The translations under genes and the position numbers were made by a program. From Sneathiella glossodoripedis JCM 23214 (GTDB taxonomy: Bacteria > Pseudomonadota > Alphaproteobacteria > Sneathiellales > Sneathiellaceae), in the NCBI RefSeq assembly GCF_000616095.1, contig NZ_BAMS01000004.1, positions 1 through 64,000 of the forward strand: a stretch of DNA of 64,000 nucleotides. The letters run 5' to 3'. Each line of letters begins with the position of its first letter. Position 1 is the stretch's first letter. The notes under the pieces are model-generated. The model was not told the origin of the DNA and did no database searches. It was given only the letters and a program-made list of their open reading frames with translations. Shown here one piece after another: positions 1-7,495 of the stretch.

Positions 1-32
1 TTTATCGCAACAATATCAATTGTTTACACGAA

Positions 33-59
33 AAGCCCTGAACTCATCGTTCGGGGCTT
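33..59. terminator. Terminator-like hairpin
   Basis: An 11-bp stem (AAGCCCTGAAC / GTTCGGGGCTT, one G-T wobble) closes a 5-base loop. On the minus strand the stem is followed by TTTT, whereas the plus strand has no T run. It may end a transcript coming from either side of the window edge; no gene is visible between base 1 and the marR promoter. Confidence 0.5.
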
Positions 60-196
60 GCGTCGTTCTGGAAGCAGTATGGAAGCATTTGTGAGCCGTT
101 ATCCGATGGTATGCACTTCCGGAAAACCGCTGCAGGCATCCTCATATGGCGTTCGATACGTCGATGGGGTGAAATAAGTACTTCAAAAAAAAGACA

Positions 197-224
197 TTGT
201 ACATGTCAAAATGACAAGTATAAT
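197..224 (+). promoter_or_regulatory. Promoter with MarR-type operator in the spacer
   Basis: A TTGTAC hexamer at 197-202 and a perfect TATAAT at 219-224 are separated by 16 bases. The spacer contains a perfect inverted repeat, TGTCA-AAA-TGACA (204-216). A bound dimer there would block RNA polymerase, so autorepression by the MarR gene just downstream is the obvious model. TATAAT ends only 6 bases before the chosen ATG (231), so the transcript may be leaderless or nearly so. Promoter and operator assignments are inference from sequence. Confidence 0.5.
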
Positions 225-230
225 GTCAAA

Positions 231-677
231 ATGAAAACTGAAAAACTTCACCGACTGATATGGATGTCCCGGCCTTTAATGCAAGCCGCTGAAGCCTGTG
301 TTGAAGCTGGTCTGAAAGGAACAGGGCTTACGGTGCGAATGCGGGCCGTTCTGGAAATACTGCACAGATATGGAGAGCAGACCGTTCCAGACATTGCTGC
401 TCGGCTCGAGATCAAAAGGCAATACGTCCAAATTATGTGCAATGAAACTTTGGCTTCTGGCTTTGTTGAACAACGTGCAAACCCCCGCCATAAACGTTCG
501 CCTATACTCGCGTTGACGGGTCGAGGCCTCGACCTGATTGAGAAGATCATTTCGAGAGAATTGAAACTTATGGAGGAAGTAGGAGAAAATTTAAGTAACG
601 AAGACATTTCAAAGGCACTGGATGTCGTTCTTGCAGTTACGGATAGCCTGAAGAAACGGGCGGGAGAGAAAATATGA
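231..677 (+). CDS. MarR family transcriptional regulator
   Basis: A 148-residue winged-helix protein of MarR type. The DNA-binding core is visible in the middle of the protein: a helix-turn-helix (TVPDIAARLEIKRQYVQ) followed by the wing with the basic stretch ANPRHKRSP, then C-terminal dimerisation helices. A longer reading frame opens at 111, but the residues before Met-231 do not resemble MarR proteins and the ATG at 231 lies directly behind a good promoter, so 231 was chosen. Its stop overlaps the start of the next gene by 4 bases (ATGA), so the two are translationally coupled. It probably represses itself and the hydrolase; the ligand is unknown. Confidence 0.8.
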   Translation: MKTEKLHRLIWMSRPLMQAAEACVEAGLKGTGLTVRMRAVLEILHRYGEQTVPDIAARLEIKRQYVQIMCNETLASGFVEQRANPRHKRSPILALTGRGLDLIEKIISRELKLMEEVGENLSNEDISKALDVVLAVTDSLKKRAGEKI

Positions 678-1294
678 CATTTGCCTATATATCGGGGGGT
701 GCTTGCCTTTTGCTTGTACTTTGGATCGGTTACGGTGTTAAGCGTATTGGATCTATAAGCCAAGGCGAAGTGATAGGTAACCGGACTAAATCCGCACTTC
801 TGCTTATCGATCTTCAATCTGTCTTCTGGGATAATGGGGGCTACTCTGACGAAGCAAGACAATCGACTGAGAAAGTCATTCTCAAGGAGGTTGAAACTGC
901 GCGGGCTCAGAGCCATCAAGTTATTGCCGTTCGCCAAGAATGGTCGATCCCATCAACAAAGGCGGTCGCACGGCTCACAATGAAAGGGCAGGCGATAGAA
1001 GGTAGTGCCGGGACCGAACTTGCAGAGGCTTTCTCGTCACTCCCTGACCATGTTATTGTCAAACGTGTGCAGGATGCGTTTGAAACTGGCGAACTTGACG
1101 CACTTCTAGGACAGCTCGACGTCGGTAAACTACGCATAGTCGGGTTGGACCTTAATTACTGTGTACAAAAGTCGGCATTGGCAGCCAGAAGCCGAGGTTA
1201 TGAGGTCACGGTTGTGAAGGACGGAACCCTCTCAGTCTCATCATCGGAAACCGCAGAAAAGCGGATGGCGTCACAAGGGGTAGCTATTGCTTAG
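674..1294 (+). CDS. Membrane-anchored isochorismatase-fold cysteine hydrolase
   Basis: A 206-residue member of the isochorismatase-like hydrolase family. The Asp-Lys-Cys catalytic triad is recognisable: Asp in LLIDLQ (about residue 46), Lys in VKRVQDAF (about 135) and Cys in LDLNYCVQKSA (about 161). Unlike most family members it begins with a hydrophobic segment (about residues 3-20), suggesting a single membrane anchor or uncleaved signal; which side of the membrane the domain lies on cannot be told. It is the second gene of an ATGA-coupled pair with the MarR regulator, so its expression probably responds to that regulator's ligand. The substrate (amide, nicotinamide-like or other) is not predictable. 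Confidence 0.8.
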   Translation: MTFAYISGGACLLLVLWIGYGVKRIGSISQGEVIGNRTKSALLLIDLQSVFWDNGGYSDEARQSTEKVILKEVETARAQSHQVIAVRQEWSIPSTKAVARLTMKGQAIEGSAGTELAEAFSSLPDHVIVKRVQDAFETGELDALLGQLDVGKLRIVGLDLNYCVQKSALAARSRGYEVTVVKDGTLSVSSSETAEKRMASQGVAIA

Positions 1295-1299
1295 GCGGA

Positions 1300-1411
1300 C
1301 AATGCTAATTCGGTCTTGAATGTTAGCTCTAGAAATTTCAAAGTTTTGCACAACTACAGAATATTTTCTCAAGGGCAATGCCTTTTGAGGAAATAGGTAT
1401 CAGATGGGGCG
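1300..1411. repeat. Direct repeat, copy A (about 112 bp)
   Basis: A sequence beginning CAATGCTAATTCGGTC recurs at 4073-4184 in the same orientation with about four mismatches over about 112 bases. It begins a few bases after the stop of the hydrolase gene, includes a weak hairpin (CTCAAGGGC/GCCTTTTGAG region near 1369-1390) and has no good reading frame. The two copies flank the HxlR/NmrA/carbonic-anhydrase module. The rest of this gene-free stretch (1412-1601) is AT-rich and I see nothing else in it. Confidence 0.85.
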
Positions 1412-1601
1412 TGTTTATGCATGTTATACTGGATTTTGACTGCGCGAGTTTTTTAATCGAATACGCCCCTGATAACTGTTTATTATGCTATATCTAAAAT
1501 CCGCTTCTGGCTTCCAGTAGCCATAATTGGCAGCTTAATAAATTACCGTTCCTTACAATATGCTTTAAATTGCTCTAAGCCGTTCTATGGATCGCCTATG
1601 T

Positions 1602-2267
1602 CTAATTCGCTTTGAATACGGCAAGGATTGAGGAGAGCAAGTGAAACAAATCCTCTTCCGTTCCGGGCGAGTGAATCTCAAGCTGGCAAAAATCCTGTAA
1701 GAAATCCTGCTCAATCATTTCACCTTCTGACAGAGCCATCAATGCTTTGTAGCTCGTTTCCAAAACAACGTCGGGATTATTTGCGGGCCAATAGGACACA
1801 GCCGCTGTTCCTCCTTGGGCCTTCACTTCCATTTCTTCTCCATCAATAATTAAGCTGGCCACAACATTCAGAGCACTCGTGTCAACCATCTCGGCGGCGG
1901 CCCCCAATGTCACGGCGACAGTTCTGAGGTTGCCGGGATCGACAATTTCGCTATCCGGTTGAAATTTAGCGCCAAACATTGCCAATTCAAATATCAAGCT
2001 CCGCGTACTTCGTCCGAGTGCTGTCAATTCATAGAGCGTCGTAGCGTGGGGGCCTTGTGTCTTCTGCACAAGCTCATCCTCTACCAGTTTTGTCAGCCTT
2101 TCGGTCAAGAGATTGGCAGCAATGCCCGTTAAACCGCGTTGCAAGTCTGTGAAGCGCGCAGGGCCTGCGTGCAAATCCCGTAAGATCAGCAACGTCCATC
2201 GGTCACCAATTCGGTCTAGGCCCCGAGCAATTGGGCACAGTAATTTGTAGGAACGCTGTTTAGCCAT
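1602..2267 (-). CDS. HxlR family transcriptional regulator with C-terminal extension
   Basis: A 221-residue regulator. The N-terminal ~100 residues are a typical HxlR winged helix with the early Cys (KLLCPIARGLDRIGDRWT), the RDL helix and the GIAANLLTERLTKL recognition region. The remaining ~110 residues form an extra alpha/beta domain resembling the SCP2-like extension of some long HxlR proteins, possibly a small-molecule pocket. It is transcribed divergently from the NmrA-like gene, with 81 bases between them carrying a perfect 18-bp palindrome, so it probably controls both directions. HxlR proteins often sense aldehydes, quinones or redox stress through the conserved Cys, which is present here at about residue 11. 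Confidence 0.85.
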   Translation of the reverse strand: MAKQRSYKLLCPIARGLDRIGDRWTLLILRDLHAGPARFTDLQRGLTGIAANLLTERLTKLVEDELVQKTQGPHATTLYELTALGRSTRSLIFELAMFGAKFQPDSEIVDPGNLRTVAVTLGAAAEMVDTSALNVVASLIIDGEEMEVKAQGGTAAVSYWPANNPDVVLETSYKALMALSEGEMIEQDFLQDFCQLEIHSPGTEEDLFHLLSSILAVFKAN

Positions 2268-2297
2268 TCTAACCTCACAAAAATGTTACTTTATTTT

Positions 2298-2315
2298 TTA
2301 AAGTGATCACTTTAA
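2298..2315. promoter_or_regulatory. Perfect 18-bp palindrome, candidate HxlR operator
   Basis: TTAAAGTGATCACTTTAA is a perfect palindrome in the intergenic space between the divergent HxlR and NmrA-like genes, about 34 bases before the latter's ATG. HxlR regulators bind palindromes of this sort between divergent genes. The binding itself is inferred. Confidence 0.65.
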
Positions 2316-2348
2316 TTAATTGCAGGAAATATAAACGGAGGTTCACTT

Positions 2349-3455
2349 ATGTCAACGTACCCGAAAATTCTTGTAACAAGCGCTGCTGGAAAAACCGGTT
2401 TACCCGTCGCTGTTAAGTTATTGGAAAAGGGCGTTCCAGTGCGTGCATTTGTGCGCCGAAACGATCATCGCGCAGAAACACTGAAGCGTGCGGGTGCAGA
2501 TGTATTTGTCAGCAATCAGTATGACATTTCTGCGCTTCGGGAAGCGATGCAAGGTGTACAGCGTGCGTATCAATGTGCTCCGACTGCGCCAAACGGTTTA
2601 CATTTCAACGCGGCATTCACCGTGGCGGCAGCAGAGGCAAAACTTGAGCATGTGGTCACGCTTGGCCAATGGCTGTCCAGCGCTAATCATCCGTCGTTGT
2701 TTACCCGCGAAGTCTATCTGTCAGACGCATTGGCGCGCCTAAGGCCTGCTATGACGGTGACATCCGTTGATCCCGGTTGGTTCGCAGACAATTACCTGTT
2801 GATGATCGATTTCGCAGCGCATCTTGGCTTGTTCACCATGCCACTTGGACTGGGTGACGAGAAAAAGAATGCTCCTCCCAGCAACGAGGACATCGCTCAG
2901 GTTGTTGTCGGTGCGCTTCTTGATCCGAAAACCCATGCAGGCAAACGCTACCGTCCAACCGGGCCTGAGCTGTTGTCTCCAAATGAGATAGCGGAGGCCA
3001 TGGGGCGGGCCCTGGGACGCAAGGTCAAATACTTGGATATATCCGAGAAGATGATGACCAAGGCGCTTCGGGCAATCCCTCCTAACAATTATTCTGAGGC
3101 GGCCGTATCTCAACTCGCGATTTACGCCAAGGAATATCGCCGCGGCGCTTTTGCCCTGAATGCACCGACCCAAGATGTGTCGTCTGTTGGCGGGCGTGAA
3201 CCGGAAGCTTTTGAAGACATTGTGCGACGCCATGTTGCAGCTCATCCAAATCTAAAACAGAGCTTTGGGCGAAGACTGTCTGCACTGGCTGGCTTCTTAA
3301 AGATTTTGGGTACACCAGCCTTGGACTTGGCAAGGGTTGAGCGCAAGCGCGACTACGTGGAAATCAAACAGCCCCGTTTTTGCCAAGAATCCAAGGAATG
3401 GACTCAGACGCACACCCCACAACCCAGAATACTGAAAAATCTAGAATCCGCCTGA
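2349..3455 (+). CDS. NmrA-like NAD(P)-binding protein
   Basis: A 368-residue atypical short-chain dehydrogenase of the NmrA / NAD(P)H-quinone-sensor type. The N-terminal Rossmann motif is degenerate (ILVTSAAGKTGLPVAVKLL, about residues 7-25), followed by VRAFVRR as the cofactor-selecting turn. Later segments match the family: a TVTSVDPGWFADNY core and RYRPTGPELLSPNEIAEAM, which resembles the loop in NmrA-like proteins that pairs the domain with a substrate pocket. The C-terminal ~70 residues are basic and unusual. A GGAGG ribosome site precedes the ATG. Position opposite an HxlR regulator suggests an inducible role in electrophile or quinone reduction or sensing; no substrate can be named. 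Confidence 0.8.
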   Translation: MSTYPKILVTSAAGKTGLPVAVKLLEKGVPVRAFVRRNDHRAETLKRAGADVFVSNQYDISALREAMQGVQRAYQCAPTAPNGLHFNAAFTVAAAEAKLEHVVTLGQWLSSANHPSLFTREVYLSDALARLRPAMTVTSVDPGWFADNYLLMIDFAAHLGLFTMPLGLGDEKKNAPPSNEDIAQVVVGALLDPKTHAGKRYRPTGPELLSPNEIAEAMGRALGRKVKYLDISEKMMTKALRAIPPNNYSEAAVSQLAIYAKEYRRGAFALNAPTQDVSSVGGREPEAFEDIVRRHVAAHPNLKQSFGRRLSALAGFLKILGTPALDLARVERKRDYVEIKQPRFCQESKEWTQTHTPQPRILKNLESA

Positions 3456-3497
3456 ACGCGACACATAAATCCGCACTCACTAAAATAGGAGATACGC

Positions 3498-4052
3498 ATG
3501 TCACACATTGACGCTTTAAAGACCCGCAACCAGAATTTCGCTGCGAGTTTCACCCAAAGAGATCTGGTTCCGTTACCAAAATTGGGCATGATTATTGTCG
3601 CCTGCATTGATGCGCGCGTTGACCCAACTACCATTTTTGACCTCGAACTTGGCGAGGCCGTTATCATGCGCAACAATGGTGGGCGTGTCACAGCTGCCCT
3701 CATCGAAGAAATCACAGCGCTAAGTTTTCTTGTTGGCCGCATCACAGGCCAAGACGCTCCCGGATTTCATATCATGCTGATGCAACACACTAAATGTGGC
3801 GCACAGCAATTCGCCGCTCCAGATTTTCAGGCCGATATCAAAGCGCGCACTGGTATTGACGTTACTCCGTCCGCAATTACTTATCCAGAACAGGATCTGT
3901 TGACTGACATTGCTCGCCTGCGCGATGAGCCAAATTTGCATGGAGGATTGACAGTCTCGGCGATGCTCTATGATGTTGAAACCGGACTGGCCCATGAAAT
4001 CGCGTCAACCCAGTCGCTTGAGGTGCTGCGCAAAAAGGCGGCTGACCTCTGA
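3498..4052 (+). CDS. Beta-class carbonic anhydrase-like protein
   Basis: 184 residues. The zinc-site pattern of beta carbonic anhydrases is present: Cys-x-Asp-x-Arg in VACIDARVDP (about residues 36-45) and His-x-x-Cys in MQHTKCGAQQF (about 97-107), plus the conserved MRNNGGRV segment. This supports a zinc enzyme interconverting carbon dioxide and bicarbonate, but the protein belongs to the divergent short branch often annotated only as carbonic-anhydrase-like, so another small substrate is possible. It lies 42 bases after the NmrA-like gene with its own purine-rich ribosome site (AGGAGA), probably in the same transcript. Copy B of the direct repeat follows its stop. Confidence 0.8.
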   Translation: MSHIDALKTRNQNFAASFTQRDLVPLPKLGMIIVACIDARVDPTTIFDLELGEAVIMRNNGGRVTAALIEEITALSFLVGRITGQDAPGFHIMLMQHTKCGAQQFAAPDFQADIKARTGIDVTPSAITYPEQDLLTDIARLRDEPNLHGGLTVSAMLYDVETGLAHEIASTQSLEVLRKKAADL

Positions 4053-4072
4053 GTGACAAAGTTTCGTCCAGG

Positions 4073-4184
4073 CAATGCTAATTCGGTCGTGAATGTTAGC
4101 TCTAGAAATTTCAAAGTTTTGCAAAACTACAGAATATTTTCTCAAGGGCAATGCCTTTTGAGGATATAGGTATCAGGTGGGGTA
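4073..4184. repeat. Direct repeat, copy B (about 112 bp)
   Basis: Second copy of the element at 1300-1411, same orientation, about 96 per cent identical by eye; the mismatches are scattered single substitutions. Homology stops abruptly at both ends. It lies 20 bases after the carbonic-anhydrase-like stop, the same context (just behind a gene end) as copy A. The remaining bases to the DJ-1 gene end (4185-4315) hold no feature I can name. Confidence 0.85.
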
Positions 4185-4315
4185 TTTTTACTGGGTGTGG
4201 GCTCTGTGAAACTGACACCACAAGGAAAGGTCCTTAAGACCTTTCCGAGGTTCCAAGACACAGCGAAGCAGCAGAATGAAGTCGATCACTTTGATTTTGT
4301 AGTGGGAGCTAAATT

Positions 4316-4945
4316 TCAGCCCGCTTGGAGCGCAGCAGCAACTTCGTCGCGCGACCAAGGTTGTTCTGGAAAATATTCAAGAAATCCCTGACATTTTTTA
4401 GCGATAACCTCCCCATATTCTGAGGAAACCAGGCTGAGAGCCATGTCTACTCCTGCGGAGATACCAGCGGAGGACCATAGGTTTCCGTCCTGATTAAAAC
4501 GTTTATCTTTCAATAAGCGAGTTGTAGGAAATTTAGACGTGAAAAGTTCGTGTAATAGCCAATGGGTTACGATGGACTTATTATTCGCTAAGCCTGCTCC
4601 TGCAACGAGGAATGCACCAGTGCAAACGCTGGCGATAATTCGACTTTGCGCTCCCAACTTTTCAACTCCTTTAATGAGGTCTGTATCATCTGCAAATTGG
4701 CGGGCATCTCCACCAGGCACTAACAGAAGGTCAAAATGGTGTTCCTCTGTGAAACTTGCATCTGCCTCCACAACTGTCGAGGATAGATGATCCTTAACAG
4801 CACGCCCATCTTTCGATATACGTTGAACATTAAATTGTTTATTGGATAGCATTCCTGCCCACCCAAGGACACCAAGCGGACCTTCAAAGTCCAATCGTTC
4901 AATTCCATTAAAAATCACAATGCCGACTGAACTAATTGTTGCCAT
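4316..4945 (-). CDS. DJ-1/PfpI family protein, isonitrile-hydratase-like
   Basis: 209 residues with the class-I glutamine-amidotransferase-like fold of the DJ-1/PfpI superfamily. The nucleophile-elbow cysteine is in SVCTGAFLVAGAGL (about residue 107), preceded by LLLVPGGDARQ and followed by a conserved THW (about 127). The arrangement matches the branch containing cyclohexyl-isocyanide hydratase and the sensor domains of GlxA/FtrA AraC regulators; no AraC DNA-binding domain is attached here, so a stand-alone enzyme is likely. The substrate is unproven. It is monocistronic and convergent with the preceding module. Confidence 0.8.
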   Translation of the reverse strand: MATISSVGIVIFNGIERLDFEGPLGVLGWAGMLSNKQFNVQRISKDGRAVKDHLSSTVVEADASFTEEHHFDLLLVPGGDARQFADDTDLIKGVEKLGAQSRIIASVCTGAFLVAGAGLANNKSIVTHWLLHELFTSKFPTTRLLKDKRFNQDGNLWSSAGISAGVDMALSLVSSEYGEVIAKKCQGFLEYFPEQPWSRDEVAAALQAG

Positions 4946-5271
4946 GATATTAGAAACCTTAAATGGAGTGTATGGAAGGATGCCGATTGCTGAGTTTGAA
5001 TTTCTACAGATTTATCCAAAGTTATACTCTTGAAAATTGAATATAAGTAGATATTAATTTAGTTGTGTGGGAGTATTATTGGAAGTTTAATACACCAATA
5101 GTGTGATTTTATAAGCTAACGCTGCCTAGGTGGAAAATTTTGATTGTGAATGCCAATTGTTCGATAGGGTGTCATTTAGCCGGGGAGTAAATTCTTATCT
5201 TGGTAAATTGTTCCTAATCTCAATTAAGCTTACAGTCGTAAAGCCTGATAAGCTAAATCCGGGGAATTAAA
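4946..5271. other. AT-rich intergenic stretch, no gene seen
   Basis: About 326 bases, noticeably AT-rich, between the divergent DJ-1 gene and the small broken gene. It should contain the promoters for both. No convincing open frame, RNA gene, long repeat or terminator is visible. The base composition, with the odd genes that follow, suggests recently acquired DNA. Confidence 0.5.
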
Positions 5272-5725
5272 TTGGAAAATAGTGACAAGAAAAAATACAC
5301 GTATGATCGTGCAAAGAGTACAATTTATCTGCTTGAGGACCCCACAATTAGCTTGAAAGAATTTGGATTTCGTCCGGAGCAGGGATATGTCTGGGTCCTT
5401 GGATATGGGTATAAAAAAAATAGGCCTGACAACTTTGGATCGGGATGGGACGGAATATTATCCTGAAACGGCTAGCGATGGAAGGAAGATCCGGATTATC
5501 GCTGATATTGGAGTTTATGTAGACAATGGATCGCTTCGCCCACCTCACGCTTGGGAGTATCGGTTTAGAAGTCAGAAAGAGTTGGATGACGTTTTAAGCG
5601 TTATTAAAAAAGTTTTTTCCATTTTGCCAGGTGATGGGAAATTTGAACGGGGTACAGGTGATAGTTTGCTTCGTTTTTCGGATGGGATGCTGGAGAGGAT
5701 CAAGAATGGGGAGTATCTCAAATGA
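5272..5725 (+). pseudogene. Small unknown protein, frame broken at an A8 tract
   Basis: Two overlapping frames make one plausible ~150-residue product. The first begins at a TTG codon (5272) after GGGG and reads to ...GYGYKK; the second resumes at IGLTTLDRDGTEYY and runs to ...IKNGEYLK (stop 5723-5725). They meet at a run of eight A bases (5413-5420): removing one A (or adding two) fuses them seamlessly. The fused product has no signal peptide or membrane segment and I do not recognise a family. The break could be a sequencing error, a true pseudogene, or phase variation/slippage at the homopolymer. The AT-rich composition and lone position are reminiscent of immunity-type or accessory proteins, but that is speculation. 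Confidence 0.5.
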
Positions 5726-5826
5726 GTCAATCAAAACCAGCTACAGGCACGTATGTGCCCCTGTCAATCTGGGCGGGTTGCTTGCAATTGTATGATGCAC
5801 CTACACTGCCCAGACAACTTCATTGA
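5722..5826 (+). CDS. Tiny coupled reading frame, possible gene remnant
   Basis: A 34-codon frame starts with an ATGA overlap on the stop of the preceding small gene and ends at 5826, inside the 3' end of the convergent YcaQ-type gene. The overlap style is typical of operon partners, and the product (starting MSQSKPATGTYVPLSIW) is not obviously random. It may be the head of a second gene truncated when the neighbouring DNA was joined. It is too short for any family assignment. Confidence 0.2.
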   Translation: MSQSKPATGTYVPLSIWAGCLQLYDAPTLPRQLH

Positions 5827-6967
5827 CGCCGATGAATTTTTTCATACGTTCCAATTCAGATGTTAGTTTCTGGTAACGGTTAGAGTTCCATTGGCACCCT
5901 TTTTCTGGCCAAAAGTTGATTACCTTTAAAAATGAGTTTTTACGATCTGCTTTTACTTCAATCCTACCAACAAACCGGTGGCCTTCGAGGATTGGATAGA
6001 CATAGTAACCCCAAATACGTTTGGCAGCGGGCACGAACATTTCCACCCGGTACTCAAAACCAAACAAACGTGATAAGCGATCTCGATCGCGAATAACCGG
6101 GTCAAAAGGATTGAGAATGCGAAGTCGGCTCGTAGCAGACTTTAATCCACTTATTCTTTCTTCTATGTCCGCTAATGCAAATGCTGTCATTTTGCTTTTT
6201 TGCGCAGTTTCGAATTCAACAGATTTAAGTGCCGTTGCTGAACGAGCGAGCCAGTCGCGCACTTCTGCGGCGCTCAATGCATCCCAATATCTTTGAATTT
6301 CCCCGACGGTACCAAAACCCATTCTGTCCAAGGCGGTACGACATAACCAGTCAATCTGCTCTTCATCAGTGATTTTGGTGCGGTGCAATTCCTCGGGAAA
6401 GACACGTTCTGCGAGATCATAGAATTTGGTGAAATTCTCTCTGTGGCAAGTTGCAAGTTCACCGCTGTACCACAGATAGTCCAGTGCGAGTTTATGCGGT
6501 GGGCGTGACCACATCTTCTTTTGCCCAACAACTTTTGTATCAAAAGCTTGTGTCGATAATGGTCCCTCCTCGCGAATGCGCTCTAAAACGGTTTCGCGGA
6601 TGGATTTATGAAGAGGGCTTTTTGACCATCCCAGGCGATCCAAATGCTCCTTTTTTCGTCGAAACTGGCGACGCCACATCGGGAGATAATCCATAGGAAT
6701 TACCGATGCGTCATGGGTGAAATGCTCGAAAATAGACCGGTCTTGTCCAAGCAGTTGATCAAGCATGGGTTCACGGTAGTGCTGATTGCGACTCCAAAGA
6801 ATATGGTGATGTGCTCGTGAAACGACTTGTATCGTATCAAGCTGTACGAAACCAAGTTTCTTTATCATCCCCAGCACATCCAGTGGACCTGTTGGAGCTT
6901 CCCCTAGCCCTTGTGATGAAAGCCATAGCTGGCGTGCTTGTTTATTTGAAATGGATATTTGTTTCAC
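5801..6967 (-). CDS. YcaQ-type DNA glycosylase (winged helix-turn-helix)
   Basis: 388 residues matching the HTH_42/YcaQ family, which includes the E. coli interstrand-crosslink glycosylase YcaQ and Streptomyces AlkZ. The catalytic QxD motif is visible as FVQLDTIQVV (about residues 36-45), followed by the RAHHHILWSRN segment and a C-terminal part with LNPFDPVIRDRDRLSRLFGFEYRVE and RIWGYYVYPIL, both family hallmarks. Such enzymes excise bulky or crosslinked alkylated bases. It is 15 bases downstream of an HxlR regulator on the same strand, so the two form an operon that may respond to a genotoxic electrophile. Family assignment is firm; the exact lesion is not known. Confidence 0.88.
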   Translation of the reverse strand: MKQISISNKQARQLWLSSQGLGEAPTGPLDVLGMIKKLGFVQLDTIQVVSRAHHHILWSRNQHYREPMLDQLLGQDRSIFEHFTHDASVIPMDYLPMWRRQFRRKKEHLDRLGWSKSPLHKSIRETVLERIREEGPLSTQAFDTKVVGQKKMWSRPPHKLALDYLWYSGELATCHRENFTKFYDLAERVFPEELHRTKITDEEQIDWLCRTALDRMGFGTVGEIQRYWDALSAAEVRDWLARSATALKSVEFETAQKSKMTAFALADIEERISGLKSATSRLRILNPFDPVIRDRDRLSRLFGFEYRVEMFVPAAKRIWGYYVYPILEGHRFVGRIEVKADRKNSFLKVINFWPEKGCQWNSNRYQKLTSELERMKKFIGVNEVVWAV

Positions 6968-6982
6968 GTTGCCCCGCCTGTC

Positions 6983-7354
6983 TTAATTCGATGCGTTCGA
7001 CACTGTTTTTGCTTCTTTTGGATCGTATAGGCCACCTTGCAGGTTCGTGTGTCCCCATGACATGATTTGCAGCAATACCGGTTCGAGCTCTCGACCCCGT
7101 TCAGTGAGGTGATAGCGATAGCGAACGGGTCTTTGCTGGTAGGCTTGCCGTTCAATGATGCCCCATTTCATGAGCCTTTTCAGGCGCTGAGATAACAGGT
7201 TAGGGGGCAGGTTTTCTTCGCTGTTCTGGAGTTGTTGAAAGGTATGTTTATCGTGCCACATAAGGTCCCGCACGATCAGCAGTGTCCATTTATCTCCTAA
7301 AATTTCAAGGCTCCGTGCGATCGAGCAGCGGGATCTGAATGTATGATCTGCCAT
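6983..7354 (-). CDS. HxlR family transcriptional regulator (short)
   Basis: A 123-residue HxlR winged helix without extension. The conserved Cys lies in RSRCSIARSLEILGDKWT (about residue 10), followed by the LIVRDLM helix, PPNLLSQRLKRL recognition region and the YHLTERG wing. It is the first gene of a two-gene minus-strand operon with the glycosylase and is divergent from the cysteine-synthase-like gene; the 141-base gap carries AGTCACTA and AGTGACTA half-sites in opposite orientations, a possible operator. It probably autoregulates and may also control the divergent gene. Confidence 0.85.
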   Translation of the reverse strand: MADHTFRSRCSIARSLEILGDKWTLLIVRDLMWHDKHTFQQLQNSEENLPPNLLSQRLKRLMKWGIIERQAYQQRPVRYRYHLTERGRELEPVLLQIMSWGHTNLQGGLYDPKEAKTVSNASN

Positions 7355-7495
7355 TGGTGACTACCTTTTTTCATGTGTTTTCAGACTATAGATCAGTCAC
7401 TATAAAAATGGAAGTTTGACATGCTTTGCCTAATGACTTAATGAGTTACTTAATTTTCGGAAGTGACTATTTGATTTTTTTGAAAGTATTCATTC

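Noticed and set aside
248-937. Long minus-strand open frame of 229 codons across the MarR and hydrolase genes
   Set aside because: It lies antisense to two genes with clear families and its product has no protein-like domain pattern.
4197-4391. 64-codon plus-strand frame between repeat copy B and the DJ-1 gene
   Set aside because: It overlaps the DJ-1 coding end, has no ribosome site and no recognisable features.
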